NCBI RefSeq assembly: GCF_002726155.1
Contig: NZ_PBSH01000005.1
Location: 64,659 to 128,658, forward strand
Reading direction: 5' to 3'
Origin: Alcanivorax sp.
GTDB lineage: Bacteria > Pseudomonadota > Gammaproteobacteria > Pseudomonadales > Alcanivoracaceae
DNA length: 64,000 bases
Position numbers and translations under genes: made by a program. Shown here piece by piece: positions 53,589 through 61,910 of this stretch (positions are counted from its first letter, which is position 1; each line of letters starts with the position of its first letter). Below the pieces are notes generated by a model. It had not been told where the DNA came from. It did not search any database and worked only from the letters and a program-made list of their open reading frames with translations.

Positions 53589-54593
53589 TTGGACACACCA
53601 CTCGTTTCACAGCACATCAGCCTCGAACCCAACGATTCCCGTCGACTGGCCAGCCTCTGTGGCCGCCTGGATGAGCACGTCAAGCAGATCGCACAGCGCC
53701 TGCACGTGGAAATCCTCAACCGCGGCAACCAGTTTCACCTGGCCGGGGACGCCGACGCCGTGGATGCGGCCGGGGCGATTCTCAGCGAACTCTATGAACA
53801 GACCCGTGACGGCACCGAGCTGACCCCGGAAATGGTGCACCTGCATCTGCAACAGTCCAACGTGGCGGACCATGCCAGCAGCGGCAACGCAGACAACACC
53901 GTGCCCTTTCCCAGCGATGACATGCTGATCCGCACCAAGCGGGTACGCATCAAGCCCCGCGGCGCGCACCAGCGTGAGTACGTCAAGCAGATCCGCAAGC
54001 ACGATATCAATTTCGGCGTGGGCCCGGCGGGTACCGGCAAGACCTGGCTGGCAGTGGCCTGCGCGGTCGATGCCCTTGAAAAAGCCGAAGTTCAGCGCAT
54101 CCTGCTGGTGCGCCCGGCTGTGGAAGCCGGTGAAAAGCTGGGTTTTCTGCCCGGCGATCTGGCAGAGAAAATCGATCCCTATCTACGCCCCCTATACGAC
54201 GCGCTCTACGAAATGATCGGCTTTGAAAAAGTGGCCAAGCTGATGGACAGAATGGTCATCGAAGTGGCGCCATTGGCCTACATGCGCGGGCGCACCCTGA
54301 ACAACAGTTTTGTGATTCTGGATGAAGCCCAGAACACCACTCCGGAACAGATGAAAATGTTCCTCACCCGGATTGGCTTTGGCACCCGCGCGGTGATTAC
54401 CGGCGACGTGACCCAGGTGGATTTGCCCCGCCATCAACGCTCTGGCCTGGTCAACACGCTGGAAGTGCTGGACGGAGTCAACGGCATCGGGGTGACCCGG
54501 TTCGATAGCCGCGATGTGGTTCGCCACCCGCTGGTTCAACGCATTGTAGAGGCCTACGACCGTCATGAACGGGATACCGACACCGACCGTTGA
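53589..54593 (+). CDS. ybeZ: PhoH-like ATPase YbeZ
   Basis: A 334-residue PhoH family ATPase. An N-terminal KH/EEA-like part ([34 protein letters not shown]) precedes the ATPase with Walker A GPAGTGKT (145-152), [32 protein letters not shown] and Walker [10 protein letters not shown] (Asp244 region). YbeZ works with YbeY in rRNA processing and ribosome quality control. The start is a TTG with no ATG available nearby in frame; an AAGGG sequence 14 bases upstream is a weak ribosome site. It overlaps ybeY by 29 bases. Confidence 0.93.
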   Translation: MDTPLVSQHISLEPNDSRRLASLCGRLDEHVKQIAQRLHVEILNRGNQFHLAGDADAVDAAGAILSELYEQTRDGTELTPEMVHLHLQQSNVADHASSGNADNTVPFPSDDMLIRTKRVRIKPRGAHQREYVKQIRKHDINFGVGPAGTGKTWLAVACAVDALEKAEVQRILLVRPAVEAGEKLGFLPGDLAEKIDPYLRPLYDALYEMIGFEKVAKLMDRMVIEVAPLAYMRGRTLNNSFVILDEAQNTTPEQMKMFLTRIGFGTRAVITGDVTQVDLPRHQRSGLVNTLEVLDGVNGIGVTRFDSRDVVRHPLVQRIVEAYDRHERDTDTDR

Positions 54594-55092
54594 TATCCAG
54601 TGGGCCAGCGATGCCCCGGACGCCCCCGACGAAGCCCGCCTGTGCGAATGGGTACGCCATGCGGCCATCGCCGCTGGCGGCGTGGTGGGCGACATCACCC
54701 TGCGCATCGTGGAAGAAGACGAAATTCGCGTCCTCAATCGCGACTACCGCGACAAGGACGCGCCCACCAATGTGCTGTCCTTTCCGTTTGAAATGCCCGA
54801 AGGGCTACCGGAAGACGCCGTCGAACCGCTGGTGGGGGATATCGTCATCTGCGACACGGTGGTCCACCGCGAAGCCAGCGAACAACACAAACCGCTCGAC
54901 GCCCATTGGGCACACATGGTCACCCACGGTGTGCTGCACCTGCTGGGTTATGATCATATCGACGATGACGATGCGCTCGTCATGGAAACCCTGGAAATCC
55001 GCGCCCTTGGCGAGCTGGGTTTTCCTGATCCTTACAGCCCTGCCCACGACGAAGGCCAGGCGCCACCTGAAAACACGGAGTTTAACCCCTGA
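54565..55092 (+). CDS. ybeY: Endoribonuclease YbeY
   Basis: A 175-residue metalloendoribonuclease. The zinc site [11 protein letters not shown] gives ligands His121, His125 and His131. [20 protein letters not shown] and LVGDIVIC are family blocks. The tail after about 150 is longer than in Escherichia coli. YbeY matures the 16S rRNA 3' end and checks ribosomes. Its TGA overlaps the corC ATG by one base. Confidence 0.96.
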   Translation: MNGIPTPTVDIQWASDAPDAPDEARLCEWVRHAAIAAGGVVGDITLRIVEEDEIRVLNRDYRDKDAPTNVLSFPFEMPEGLPEDAVEPLVGDIVICDTVVHREASEQHKPLDAHWAHMVTHGVLHLLGYDHIDDDDALVMETLEIRALGELGFPDPYSPAHDEGQAPPENTEFNP

Positions 55093-55979
55093 TGTCGGAC
55101 GATTTTTCGGATAACGGTACCAGCCGAAGTTGGTTGGAGCGTGTCGGCCAGTTTTTCTCACCCACTCCGGGAGACCGGAGCGAACTACTGGAACTGATGC
55201 GCTCCATGCGCGACACCCACATCATCGACGGCGACACCCTGGGCATCATCGAAGGCGCCATCTGCGTGGCAGACATGCAGGTGCGTGAGATCATGATTCC
55301 CCGTTCGCAAATGGTCAGCATCAAGGCCAGCTCCGACCCACGGGATTTTTTGCCCACCATTATCGACTGCGCCCATTCCCGCTTTCCGGTACTGGGCGAC
55401 GACCCGGATGAAGTCATTGGCATCCTGCTCGCCAAGGATCTGCTACCGTTAATCCTTGATCCCGCCCGTATGGAGCGTTTTGCGATCAAAGATCACATCC
55501 GTTCGGCTATGGTAGTGCCAGAATCAAAACGTCTGGACTCCCTGCTGCGCGAATTTCGTATCAGCCGTAACCACATGGCCATCGTGGTCAACGAATACGG
55601 CGGCGTGGCCGGGCTGGTCACCATCGAAGATGTGCTGGAACAGATCGTCGGCGAAATCGAAGACGAACACGATATCGACGAAGACGATTACCTGATCAAG
55701 GATCTGGACAACAACGAGTACACCGTCAAGGCACTTACGCCCATCGACGACTTCAACGAACACTTCCACTGCCAGCTCAGTGATGAAGAGTTCGACACCA
55801 TCGGGGGACTGGTGATGCAGAAGTTCGGGCGCCTGCCAGGCCGTGATGAAAGCATCACCCTGGAAGGCTTCCGCGTCACCGTGCTCAGCGCCGACGGCCG
55901 CACGATACGACTGTTACGGGTAACACCGCCGGGGGATGACGACAATGACCACACCGATCACGGAGCAGACACCAACTGA
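55092..55979 (+). CDS. corC: CorC-like protein (CBS pair plus CorC/HlyC domain)
   Basis: A 295-residue cytoplasmic protein. After a short N terminus come two CBS domains (about 65-190: MQVREIMIPRSQMVSIKASSDPRDF and RSAMVVPESKRLDSLLREF with NHMAIVVNEYGGVAGLVTIEDVLEQIVGEIEDEHD) and a C-terminal CorC/HlyC domain (LIKDLDNNEYTVKALTPIDDFNEHF, DTIGGLVMQKFGRLPGRDESITLEGFRVTVLSADGRTIRLLRV). It is linked to magnesium and cobalt homeostasis and possibly to the ybeZ-ybeY unit. It is translationally coupled to ybeY and overlaps the next gene by 44 bases. Confidence 0.93.
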   Translation: MSDDFSDNGTSRSWLERVGQFFSPTPGDRSELLELMRSMRDTHIIDGDTLGIIEGAICVADMQVREIMIPRSQMVSIKASSDPRDFLPTIIDCAHSRFPVLGDDPDEVIGILLAKDLLPLILDPARMERFAIKDHIRSAMVVPESKRLDSLLREFRISRNHMAIVVNEYGGVAGLVTIEDVLEQIVGEIEDEHDIDEDDYLIKDLDNNEYTVKALTPIDDFNEHFHCQLSDEEFDTIGGLVMQKFGRLPGRDESITLEGFRVTVLSADGRTIRLLRVTPPGDDDNDHTDHGADTN

Positions 55980-57336
55980 TCCCGCCCCGGCTGCCTGGCG
56001 CTCTGCGCCCTGGGTAATGGCCTGCCTGGCCATTGCCCTGCTCGTTGGCCAGCTATTCAATAGCGCCACCCCCTCCCAGCCGGTGCTTAACTGGTATCAA
56101 AGCAGTGGTCTGAAAGCCCTGGAGTGGGACAACTACCTTTCCTGGCTTCGCTTCAATAACCAAAGCGCCCTGTCCCAACAGCTGGAGCAAAACGCGGATA
56201 TGGACGCCCATGTCTACGGCGCGGCCCTGTTCGCCGATGACTTCGTGGTGGACAGCAAACGCCGCGCCCGGGATTTCTGGTCCGCTGCAGAGATCGAACA
56301 ATGGGACCGCCTGCGCAAAAAAATTCCCGCACAGGTAACCACCAGCAACCTGTATCGCTGGGGCCTGCCCGACAACTCACCGCGCCCGGCCCGCTTCTTT
56401 ACCGCCCCCTTCACCGGCGCTTCGCTCTGGCTGACCCTGGCCAGCCTGCTGTTATTAGTGCCGCTGGCCCCCACCCTGGAACGGCGCCTCGGCCACGGCC
56501 GAGTATTCGCCCTGTGGATTCTCGGGTGCCTGCTCAGTGGTTTTGGTTACCTGTTGTTGGCGAGCCCGGGGCAGATTCCTTTCCACGGCGCCACCGCGCC
56601 CCTGCTGGTCTGGTTCGGCGCCTTCTTCGGCCTGCAGCGCGGTGCGCTATCGCTGCCGGTCTGGCATCCCAAACACAAACGTTGGCAGCGCCTGTCTGTA
56701 TCGCCCTACACCCTGCTGCCACTGCCCGTGGCGGCCCTCGCTGCCCTTGCCCTGTTCAGTAATCCACTGCTCGCCAACCTCAGCGCCGGCCTCGCGGCCT
56801 TTTTCGGCGGCCTGTTGCTGGTGCAGATCATGCGCCCACAACCCGTCGAGGCGGAACAGGAAAACCATAGCAGCCAGGACCCACAGCAACTGTCTTCGCT
56901 GACCCGGGGCTGGGACGCCCTGGGGCAACTGAACGGCGACGCCGCGAGTGCTGCCTTCGAGCAGGTCCTTGCCAAAGAACCTAACCATTTTGACGCCCTC
57001 ACCGGCCTGTTCACAGCCCAGCAGATGAGCGGCGACACCACCACATTGAAACACGCCGCTGAGGCCTTATTTCGCCACCCCGCGCGTGCTTCTGGCGAGG
57101 CCCTCCAGATCAGCCAGCATTGGAAACAATACAATCAACGCAAGCGCGAACCACTCAGCACCGGAACCGGTTGCCAGCTTGTCCTCACCCTTACTCACGC
57201 CAGGGATTTTCAGCAGGCAGAAGCGCTGGCCAAACAACTCGACGAACACGATCATCGCAAGAATGCTATCAATACATTGCAACGGGCCCTGGAACAGGAA
57301 GGGCTTTCACATCGGGCCAAAGCGTTGACTCTCTGA
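55936..57336 (+). CDS. Rhomboid-like membrane protein with TPR tail, catalytic residues apparently lost
   Basis: A 466-residue protein. One N-terminal helix (about 23-40) precedes a hydrophilic segment of about 130 residues. Helices from 165 onward follow the rhomboid order, with LERRLGHGRVFALWILGCLLSGFGYLLLASPG and a position corresponding to the GxSG motif reading HGATAPL (Gly218, Thr220, Ala221). The late helix reads ANLSAGLAAFFGG, where rhomboids have the catalytic His, here Asn281. After 300 comes a soluble TPR-like region (WDALGQLNGDAASAAFEQVLAKEPNHFDALTGLFTAQQ). Loss of both catalytic residues suggests an inactive rhomboid. The ATG at 55936 and the one at 55945 are both possible. It overlaps corC. 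Confidence 0.72.
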   Translation: MTTMTTPITEQTPTDPAPAAWRSAPWVMACLAIALLVGQLFNSATPSQPVLNWYQSSGLKALEWDNYLSWLRFNNQSALSQQLEQNADMDAHVYGAALFADDFVVDSKRRARDFWSAAEIEQWDRLRKKIPAQVTTSNLYRWGLPDNSPRPARFFTAPFTGASLWLTLASLLLLVPLAPTLERRLGHGRVFALWILGCLLSGFGYLLLASPGQIPFHGATAPLLVWFGAFFGLQRGALSLPVWHPKHKRWQRLSVSPYTLLPLPVAALAALALFSNPLLANLSAGLAAFFGGLLLVQIMRPQPVEAEQENHSSQDPQQLSSLTRGWDALGQLNGDAASAAFEQVLAKEPNHFDALTGLFTAQQMSGDTTTLKHAAEALFRHPARASGEALQISQHWKQYNQRKREPLSTGTGCQLVLTLTHARDFQQAEALAKQLDEHDHRKNAINTLQRALEQEGLSHRAKALTL

Positions 57337-57356
57337 GTCCTAACCAAGGAAAAAAC

Positions 57357-58775
57357 ATGAAAAGGAACCTTCCCGCTGTTGCTTTGCTGTCACTGACTCT
57401 GTCTGCCTGTATCAGCTCGGACATCCCCAAAAACAATTTGCCCAACCACTTTTACGAACCGGCACCGCCATTGGCCGATTCAGCTTACCAACACAGAATT
57501 ATCAGCATTCGCTACCCTGCCGGGGTAGAGGAGGAACACAAAGCAGCCATTGCCGAACGTTTTGCGGACCATACGCCATACATGGCCCGCATGGCCGGAG
57601 CTCAAGAAGAAAAGATGGTTGCCAAGTTCAAGCGACAGCTGGACGTCAACCCAAAGGCCTTGCAACAAACCCTGGAGAAAACCAGTTTTTATGCTCTCTA
57701 TCTCTACCAGGCCATGAACGATCAACTGGCAGAGAGCGGCGTAAAAATTGTGCTTGAGCCCACGATTCTGTCCATGAATGAAGAAGGGAAAGTATTCCAG
57801 AAACGGGCTTACCTACCCCTGCCCGCAGACGCCTGCCTGAATTTTATCAGTTATGTTGACCCGTATTTTCACCCCGGCACCTGGTCCGGCTTGCCCGCCA
57901 CCTACGGAAAAGGCATTGCCCCTATTGTCAGCCTCCGCGTTGACCAACAAGCACTACCGGACAGCCAGGGGCTGTATGCGGCAACCACCCGATTAATGAA
58001 CGGTACGCAAGTCATTCAATCCGATGCCATGGACTGTAATGGGGTCAGTGCTGACATCTTCTCATTACTGAACCGTGACCATCATTGGGATAAGACAACC
58101 AAAACACAATTCAGCGAACATGTTCCCCGTCAGTATCCGTACTTTATTCTCAAGATGGATAGCTTCGAGACATCATTTCCTGCCGCTGAATACTTGAGTG
58201 TCTTTGCACTGGACAGTCAAACGTTACTGGCGGACACCCAATCAGAAGAAACAGTAATCAGTGATGATCGTTATGCCGATTTTATTGCCCGCTTTGACAC
58301 TGCCCTGGCAAATCGCTGGCGCCGAAAAAATCTGAGCAACAGTGACCAACAAGCCGTCCAGGATATCGAGTCTTTTCGCCTGGCGCTGGGGGATTTTGCT
58401 GTAGCAAAAAGCCAGGTTCACTTTGACCTCTATCTCGCAACTAACGACTTTTCCAATAACCAGACCGCCATCATTCAAGAAGCCAAAGTTCTTAGAAATG
58501 CCAACTTGATGACAGGCCTCAAGGTCATGAAGACCGCATTCATTACTGATCCGATCAAGATGCTTAGCGCCGCCCAGATGAGCGCCGATGACCTGACCTC
58601 AAGCCAGGCCAACCTCTACCTTCTGCGTGGCTACAAGGAAGTGGCCGCCGCCGCGGCACAGGTAACCATACCCGTCGACGTCACATTGGCGGGGAAGACA
58701 ACCCGCCTTTCCGAAACCAGCATGGAAGCCCTAATCAACACACTGAAAGTGCAATACGACCACATCTATCACTAA
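57357..58775 (+). CDS. Large lipoprotein of unknown function
   Basis: The ATG at 57357 follows AAGGA and gives 472 residues. MKRNLPAVALLSLTLSACISS has a clear lipobox. The mature protein has no recognised domain. Residues 140-300 are strand-rich with YLPLPADACLNFISYVDPYFHPGTWSG, and a later helical part (RFDTALANRWRRKNLSNSDQQAVQDIES) precedes a C-terminal RGYKEVAAAAAQVTIPVDVTLAGK. Codon use is more AT-rich than the neighbours, which suggests later arrival at this site. It lies 20 bases after the rhomboid-like gene and probably shares its transcript. Confidence 0.75.
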   Translation: MKRNLPAVALLSLTLSACISSDIPKNNLPNHFYEPAPPLADSAYQHRIISIRYPAGVEEEHKAAIAERFADHTPYMARMAGAQEEKMVAKFKRQLDVNPKALQQTLEKTSFYALYLYQAMNDQLAESGVKIVLEPTILSMNEEGKVFQKRAYLPLPADACLNFISYVDPYFHPGTWSGLPATYGKGIAPIVSLRVDQQALPDSQGLYAATTRLMNGTQVIQSDAMDCNGVSADIFSLLNRDHHWDKTTKTQFSEHVPRQYPYFILKMDSFETSFPAAEYLSVFALDSQTLLADTQSEETVISDDRYADFIARFDTALANRWRRKNLSNSDQQAVQDIESFRLALGDFAVAKSQVHFDLYLATNDFSNNQTAIIQEAKVLRNANLMTGLKVMKTAFITDPIKMLSAAQMSADDLTSSQANLYLLRGYKEVAAAAAQVTIPVDVTLAGKTTRLSETSMEALINTLKVQYDHIYH

Positions 58776-58807
58776 GGTCCAGGCTTGGGTGACGATTAAA
58801 TAGAAAG

Positions 58808-58844
58808 AAAAAAAGGGGGGGGGGTAGCCATAAAGTCTTACCCC
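58808..58844 (-). terminator. Terminator of the zinc/membrane/TPR gene, with 10-G tract
   Basis: On the minus strand a stem GGGGGTAA...CTACCCCC overlaps the stop codon of the gene ending at 58838 and is followed by a C-run and then a T-run (A-run 58808-58814 plus strand). The plus strand shows ten consecutive G residues at 58815-58824. This can end leftward transcription. Confidence 0.6.
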
Positions 58845-60214
58845 CAGGCCACCCGGCACTCCGACACTTTCTGGCGTAAACGGGCATCGCGACAATGGCT
58901 TTCTACAAAGCGGAGATATTGCTCGGCCTTGCCTGCCAGCCCGAACTGTTCGGCCAGCACCTTGGCCAGTAACAGGTAGGCCTCTCCCAGGTCAGAAAAG
59001 TCCGGGTGTTTGTCGTGCAGATCCTTGAGCAGGGCAACCGCCAGTTTTGGCTCGCGTTCATGGATACCTTCCGCCAGCGCCAGCCTTTGCACCGGTGCAC
59101 CCGGCAGCCATTGCGGGTCGCGTTTTCGCCGCCGGGTCACCAATGCCAGCGCATCACTCCAGGCCTGGGCGCGAATCAGCACATCCAGATAGGGCTCCAC
59201 CAGGGCAGCCCGCTCTTGCTCTTTACCCAGCACCGCCAGCATCCGGTCGTGCTGGTGCCAATCCGCTACTGTGGCTTTCTTTGTCTTGATGACTTTCGTG
59301 GTGGTCAGCAACACCTTGTCGAACCGCCCGGCACACAACTGCGTGCGTTGGCGTCGCTCGGCCAACGGCTGGGTGACACGCCGCCCTCCCTGGTTCAGCC
59401 CCCACAGCCGACCATGACGGGCGGCGACATCTGCGCACAGGCCGGCCAATACCAGCCACCACCAGGCCAGCAGCAACCCGGCCAGGCCCTGCACCAGGGG
59501 CAAGGGCAACACATCCATGGCCACGCTAATCAACGCCACGACCAACACACCACCCAGCGATGCGAACCCGGCAGCCACGCCATAATCACGGGGGGCAGAG
59601 ACAATGTAGGTGGCCGCCGCCGCATAGGCCCCAGGTTCAGCCCCTTGCACCAGCACCGCCAGCCACAGGGCCGGCACCAACAACATGCCAATCACCAGCA
59701 CCATCAAGCCCGCCGGGACCGACACCGCAACCATCAGGAAGCCTGCCAGGGCGATAATCAACATTGCCGGTAGTGCCTGCCACAACGCGCTTTGCCAAAC
59801 CTTGCTTTCACCCAGACAATCCCAGCCGGGCAAGGCTGCCTTGCGGCTTTTCCGGGGCCCGGCACGCAGTGCCATCAAGGCGGCGGAAAACGCAAAGGTC
59901 GGCAACCCTGCAAGCAAAGCCACCGGCACCATCATCCACAATGGCGGCACCAGCGCCGCCAGCACCGCCCAGATCGCCAACAGGGGCAGTAACGGCAAGG
60001 CAAACGGCAGCTGCAGATAATGGTCCAGTCGTTGCCACAAAGGGCCGACCTGATCCTGTCCCACCGGCACCAGATCGTGATTGCACAGCAAGCAACGGGC
60101 TTCCATACGGTGGTGCTCATCGCCATCCACACATTGCTGACACAGATGCAGCCCATCATGGGCGCAATACCACAGCGCCTCCGTTCCCGGATGGTACTTG
60201 CATGGGTGTTTCAC
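58838..60214 (-). CDS. Membrane protein with N-terminal B-box-like zinc motif and C-terminal TPR-like region
   Basis: A 458-residue protein. Residues 1-50 contain a B-box-like zinc pattern (CKYHPGTEALWYCAHDGLHLCQQCVDGDEHHRMEARCLLCNH). Six hydrophobic segments follow (about 70-120, 145-195, 210-262). The last 150 residues are soluble helical repeats of the TPR type (YLDVLIRAQAWSDALALVTRRRKRDPQW, VALLKDLHDKHPDFSDLGEAYLLLAKVLAEQF). Such a mix suggests a membrane-bound scaffold or chaperone. The function is unknown. The gene is divergent from lnt. Confidence 0.72.
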   Translation of the reverse strand: MKHPCKYHPGTEALWYCAHDGLHLCQQCVDGDEHHRMEARCLLCNHDLVPVGQDQVGPLWQRLDHYLQLPFALPLLPLLAIWAVLAALVPPLWMMVPVALLAGLPTFAFSAALMALRAGPRKSRKAALPGWDCLGESKVWQSALWQALPAMLIIALAGFLMVAVSVPAGLMVLVIGMLLVPALWLAVLVQGAEPGAYAAAATYIVSAPRDYGVAAGFASLGGVLVVALISVAMDVLPLPLVQGLAGLLLAWWWLVLAGLCADVAARHGRLWGLNQGGRRVTQPLAERRQRTQLCAGRFDKVLLTTTKVIKTKKATVADWHQHDRMLAVLGKEQERAALVEPYLDVLIRAQAWSDALALVTRRRKRDPQWLPGAPVQRLALAEGIHEREPKLAVALLKDLHDKHPDFSDLGEAYLLLAKVLAEQFGLAGKAEQYLRFVESHCRDARLRQKVSECRVAWG

Positions 60215-60342
60215 TATGATGCCCCCAGACTTGTCGTTCCGGCTTGACCGGTTATTTTGCCTGCTACTTTATTCGTATTATTGCATCGACTCTAGTCCAA
60301 ACCGCCAGGCGGCCCGCTCGCCAGCATGAAACGAGGAACCCC

Positions 60343-61812
60343 ATGCGAGATCGTCTGTTGGCCTTGATTGCCGGCCTGCTTTTTCCCCTTGCCTTCGCTC
60401 CCTATGATCTCTGGCCGCTGCTGTTTGTCAGCATCGGCGCCGGCTACTGGTGCCAACAGCGAGCCGGTTCTGCCCGCGAAGCGCTGTTGCGAGGCTGGCT
60501 GTACGGGCTCGGCATGTTCGCTTTTGGCATTTCCTGGGTGCATGTGTCCATGCACGACTACGGCTTCATGCCTCTGTGGATGGCCATCCCGTTCACCGGT
60601 ATCTTCGCTGCCTTTCTGGCCCTGTTTTACGGGCTCACTTTTTATGCCAGCTGGCAGCTGGGACGTTCGGCGCTGGCGTTTGCCGGCAGCTGGCTACTGC
60701 TGGACTGGGTGCGCGGCGTTTTCCTCACCGGCTTCCCCTGGCTGTATGCGGGCTATGCCCTGATCGATACGCCCTTTGCTCCGCTGGCCCCCATCGGCGG
60801 GGTCTGGCTGCTCACGCTCACCACCGTGCTGGTCAGTGCCAGCCTGGTTCGCCCGGCAAGCAGCCGGCGAGCATGGCACGCTGGCCTGGCCGCAGCCTGC
60901 GCCCTGCTGGTGCTCACCGCCGTCGCTCACACGCTCACGTTCACCCAAACCAGCGGCCCGGCCCAGAAAGTCGCGCTGGTGCAGGGCAACATTCCCCAGG
61001 ACATCAAATGGCAGCTGTCCATGCGTGAGCGAACCCAGCAGATCTATCAGGATCTGACTCAAAATATTCCTGCCGATACCCTGGTGATCTGGCCGGAATC
61101 CGCCCTCACTGATTTCTACCAAAATGTGTCTGACTTTGTGGAACAGGAAGGCCAGCAAATCGCTGAACGTAACGGCGGCTTCATCACCGGGGTGCCCTGG
61201 CGCACGGTCAGCAACAGCGGGGTGACCTACCACAACAGCATTGCCTCGATTCCTTTGCAGCCGGGCGATGGCAACCCGCGGGTCTACCACAAACAAAAGC
61301 TGGTCCCGTTCGGTGAATACGTTCCCATGCAGTCATTGATCCGTGGGCTGATCCCCTTCTTTGATTTGCCCATGTCCGGCTTTACCCCCGGCAGCCCCAC
61401 GCAGCCGAACCTGACCGCCCTGGGCCACACCGTGGCGCCATTCATCTGCTACGAAATTCTCTACCCGGAACAGGTAGCCACCCGCAGTCACGACGCCGAT
61501 GTGCTGCTGACCATCAGTAACGATGCCTGGTTTGGCACCTCCGCCGGCCCGCTGCAACACTTCCAGATGGCCCGCATGCGTGCCGCAGAAACCGGGCGGT
61601 GGCTGCTACGGGGCACCAACAACGGCGTCACCGCGGTGATTGATCATCACGGCCAGGTGATTGATGCCCTGCCCCAATTCACCCGCGACGTGCTCTACAG
61701 CGAATACCATCCACGCACCGGTATCACCCCGTTCATGGCCACCGGTGTGTGGCCCTGGCTGCTGTTATCGGCGCTGCTGATCGGGCTGGGGGGCATGCTC
61801 AGGAACAAGTGA
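60343..61812 (+). CDS. lnt: Apolipoprotein N-acyltransferase Lnt
   Basis: The ATG at 60343 follows GAGGAA and gives 489 residues. Six to eight N-terminal helices (about 1-210) precede the nitrilase-like periplasmic domain with the catalytic triad Glu252 (WPESAL), Lys319 (HKQKLVPFGEY) and Cys369 (ICYEILYPE). Lnt adds the third acyl chain to the N-terminal cysteine of lipoproteins in the inner membrane. Several lipoprotein genes in this window depend on it. In many relatives lnt follows corC; here it is separated by three unrelated genes. Confidence 0.96.
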   Translation: MRDRLLALIAGLLFPLAFAPYDLWPLLFVSIGAGYWCQQRAGSAREALLRGWLYGLGMFAFGISWVHVSMHDYGFMPLWMAIPFTGIFAAFLALFYGLTFYASWQLGRSALAFAGSWLLLDWVRGVFLTGFPWLYAGYALIDTPFAPLAPIGGVWLLTLTTVLVSASLVRPASSRRAWHAGLAAACALLVLTAVAHTLTFTQTSGPAQKVALVQGNIPQDIKWQLSMRERTQQIYQDLTQNIPADTLVIWPESALTDFYQNVSDFVEQEGQQIAERNGGFITGVPWRTVSNSGVTYHNSIASIPLQPGDGNPRVYHKQKLVPFGEYVPMQSLIRGLIPFFDLPMSGFTPGSPTQPNLTALGHTVAPFICYEILYPEQVATRSHDADVLLTISNDAWFGTSAGPLQHFQMARMRAAETGRWLLRGTNNGVTAVIDHHGQVIDALPQFTRDVLYSEYHPRTGITPFMATGVWPWLLLSALLIGLGGMLRNK

Positions 61813-61829
61813 AACCCGATATATTTCTT

Positions 61830-61851
61830 TTTGATATAAGCTTATATCAAA
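61830..61851. promoter_or_regulatory. 22-bp perfect palindrome, likely operator of the persulfide operon
   Basis: Each arm reads TTTGATATAAG towards the centre, and the second arm is the exact complement. The site ends one base before the -35 hexamer of the promoter below, a position typical for a repressor that blocks polymerase. AT-rich palindromes of this type are bound by BigR/YgaV-type persulfide-sensing ArsR regulators in other bacteria, and the operon content agrees; the regulator is not in the window. Confidence 0.7.
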
Positions 61852-61852
61852 T

Positions 61853-61881
61853 TTGACATTCCTTTGCCGGGCGCCTATAAC
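61853..61881 (+). promoter_or_regulatory. Near-consensus sigma-70 promoter of the persulfide operon
   Basis: TTGACA (61853-61858, six of six) and TATAAC (61876-61881, five of six) are separated by exactly 17 bases. This is the strongest promoter I see in the window. A strong promoter behind a palindrome suggests tight repression that is lifted by a signal. Confidence 0.88.
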
Positions 61882-61910
61882 TGTGGTCAGAATATATCCA
61901 CGGAGGCGCC

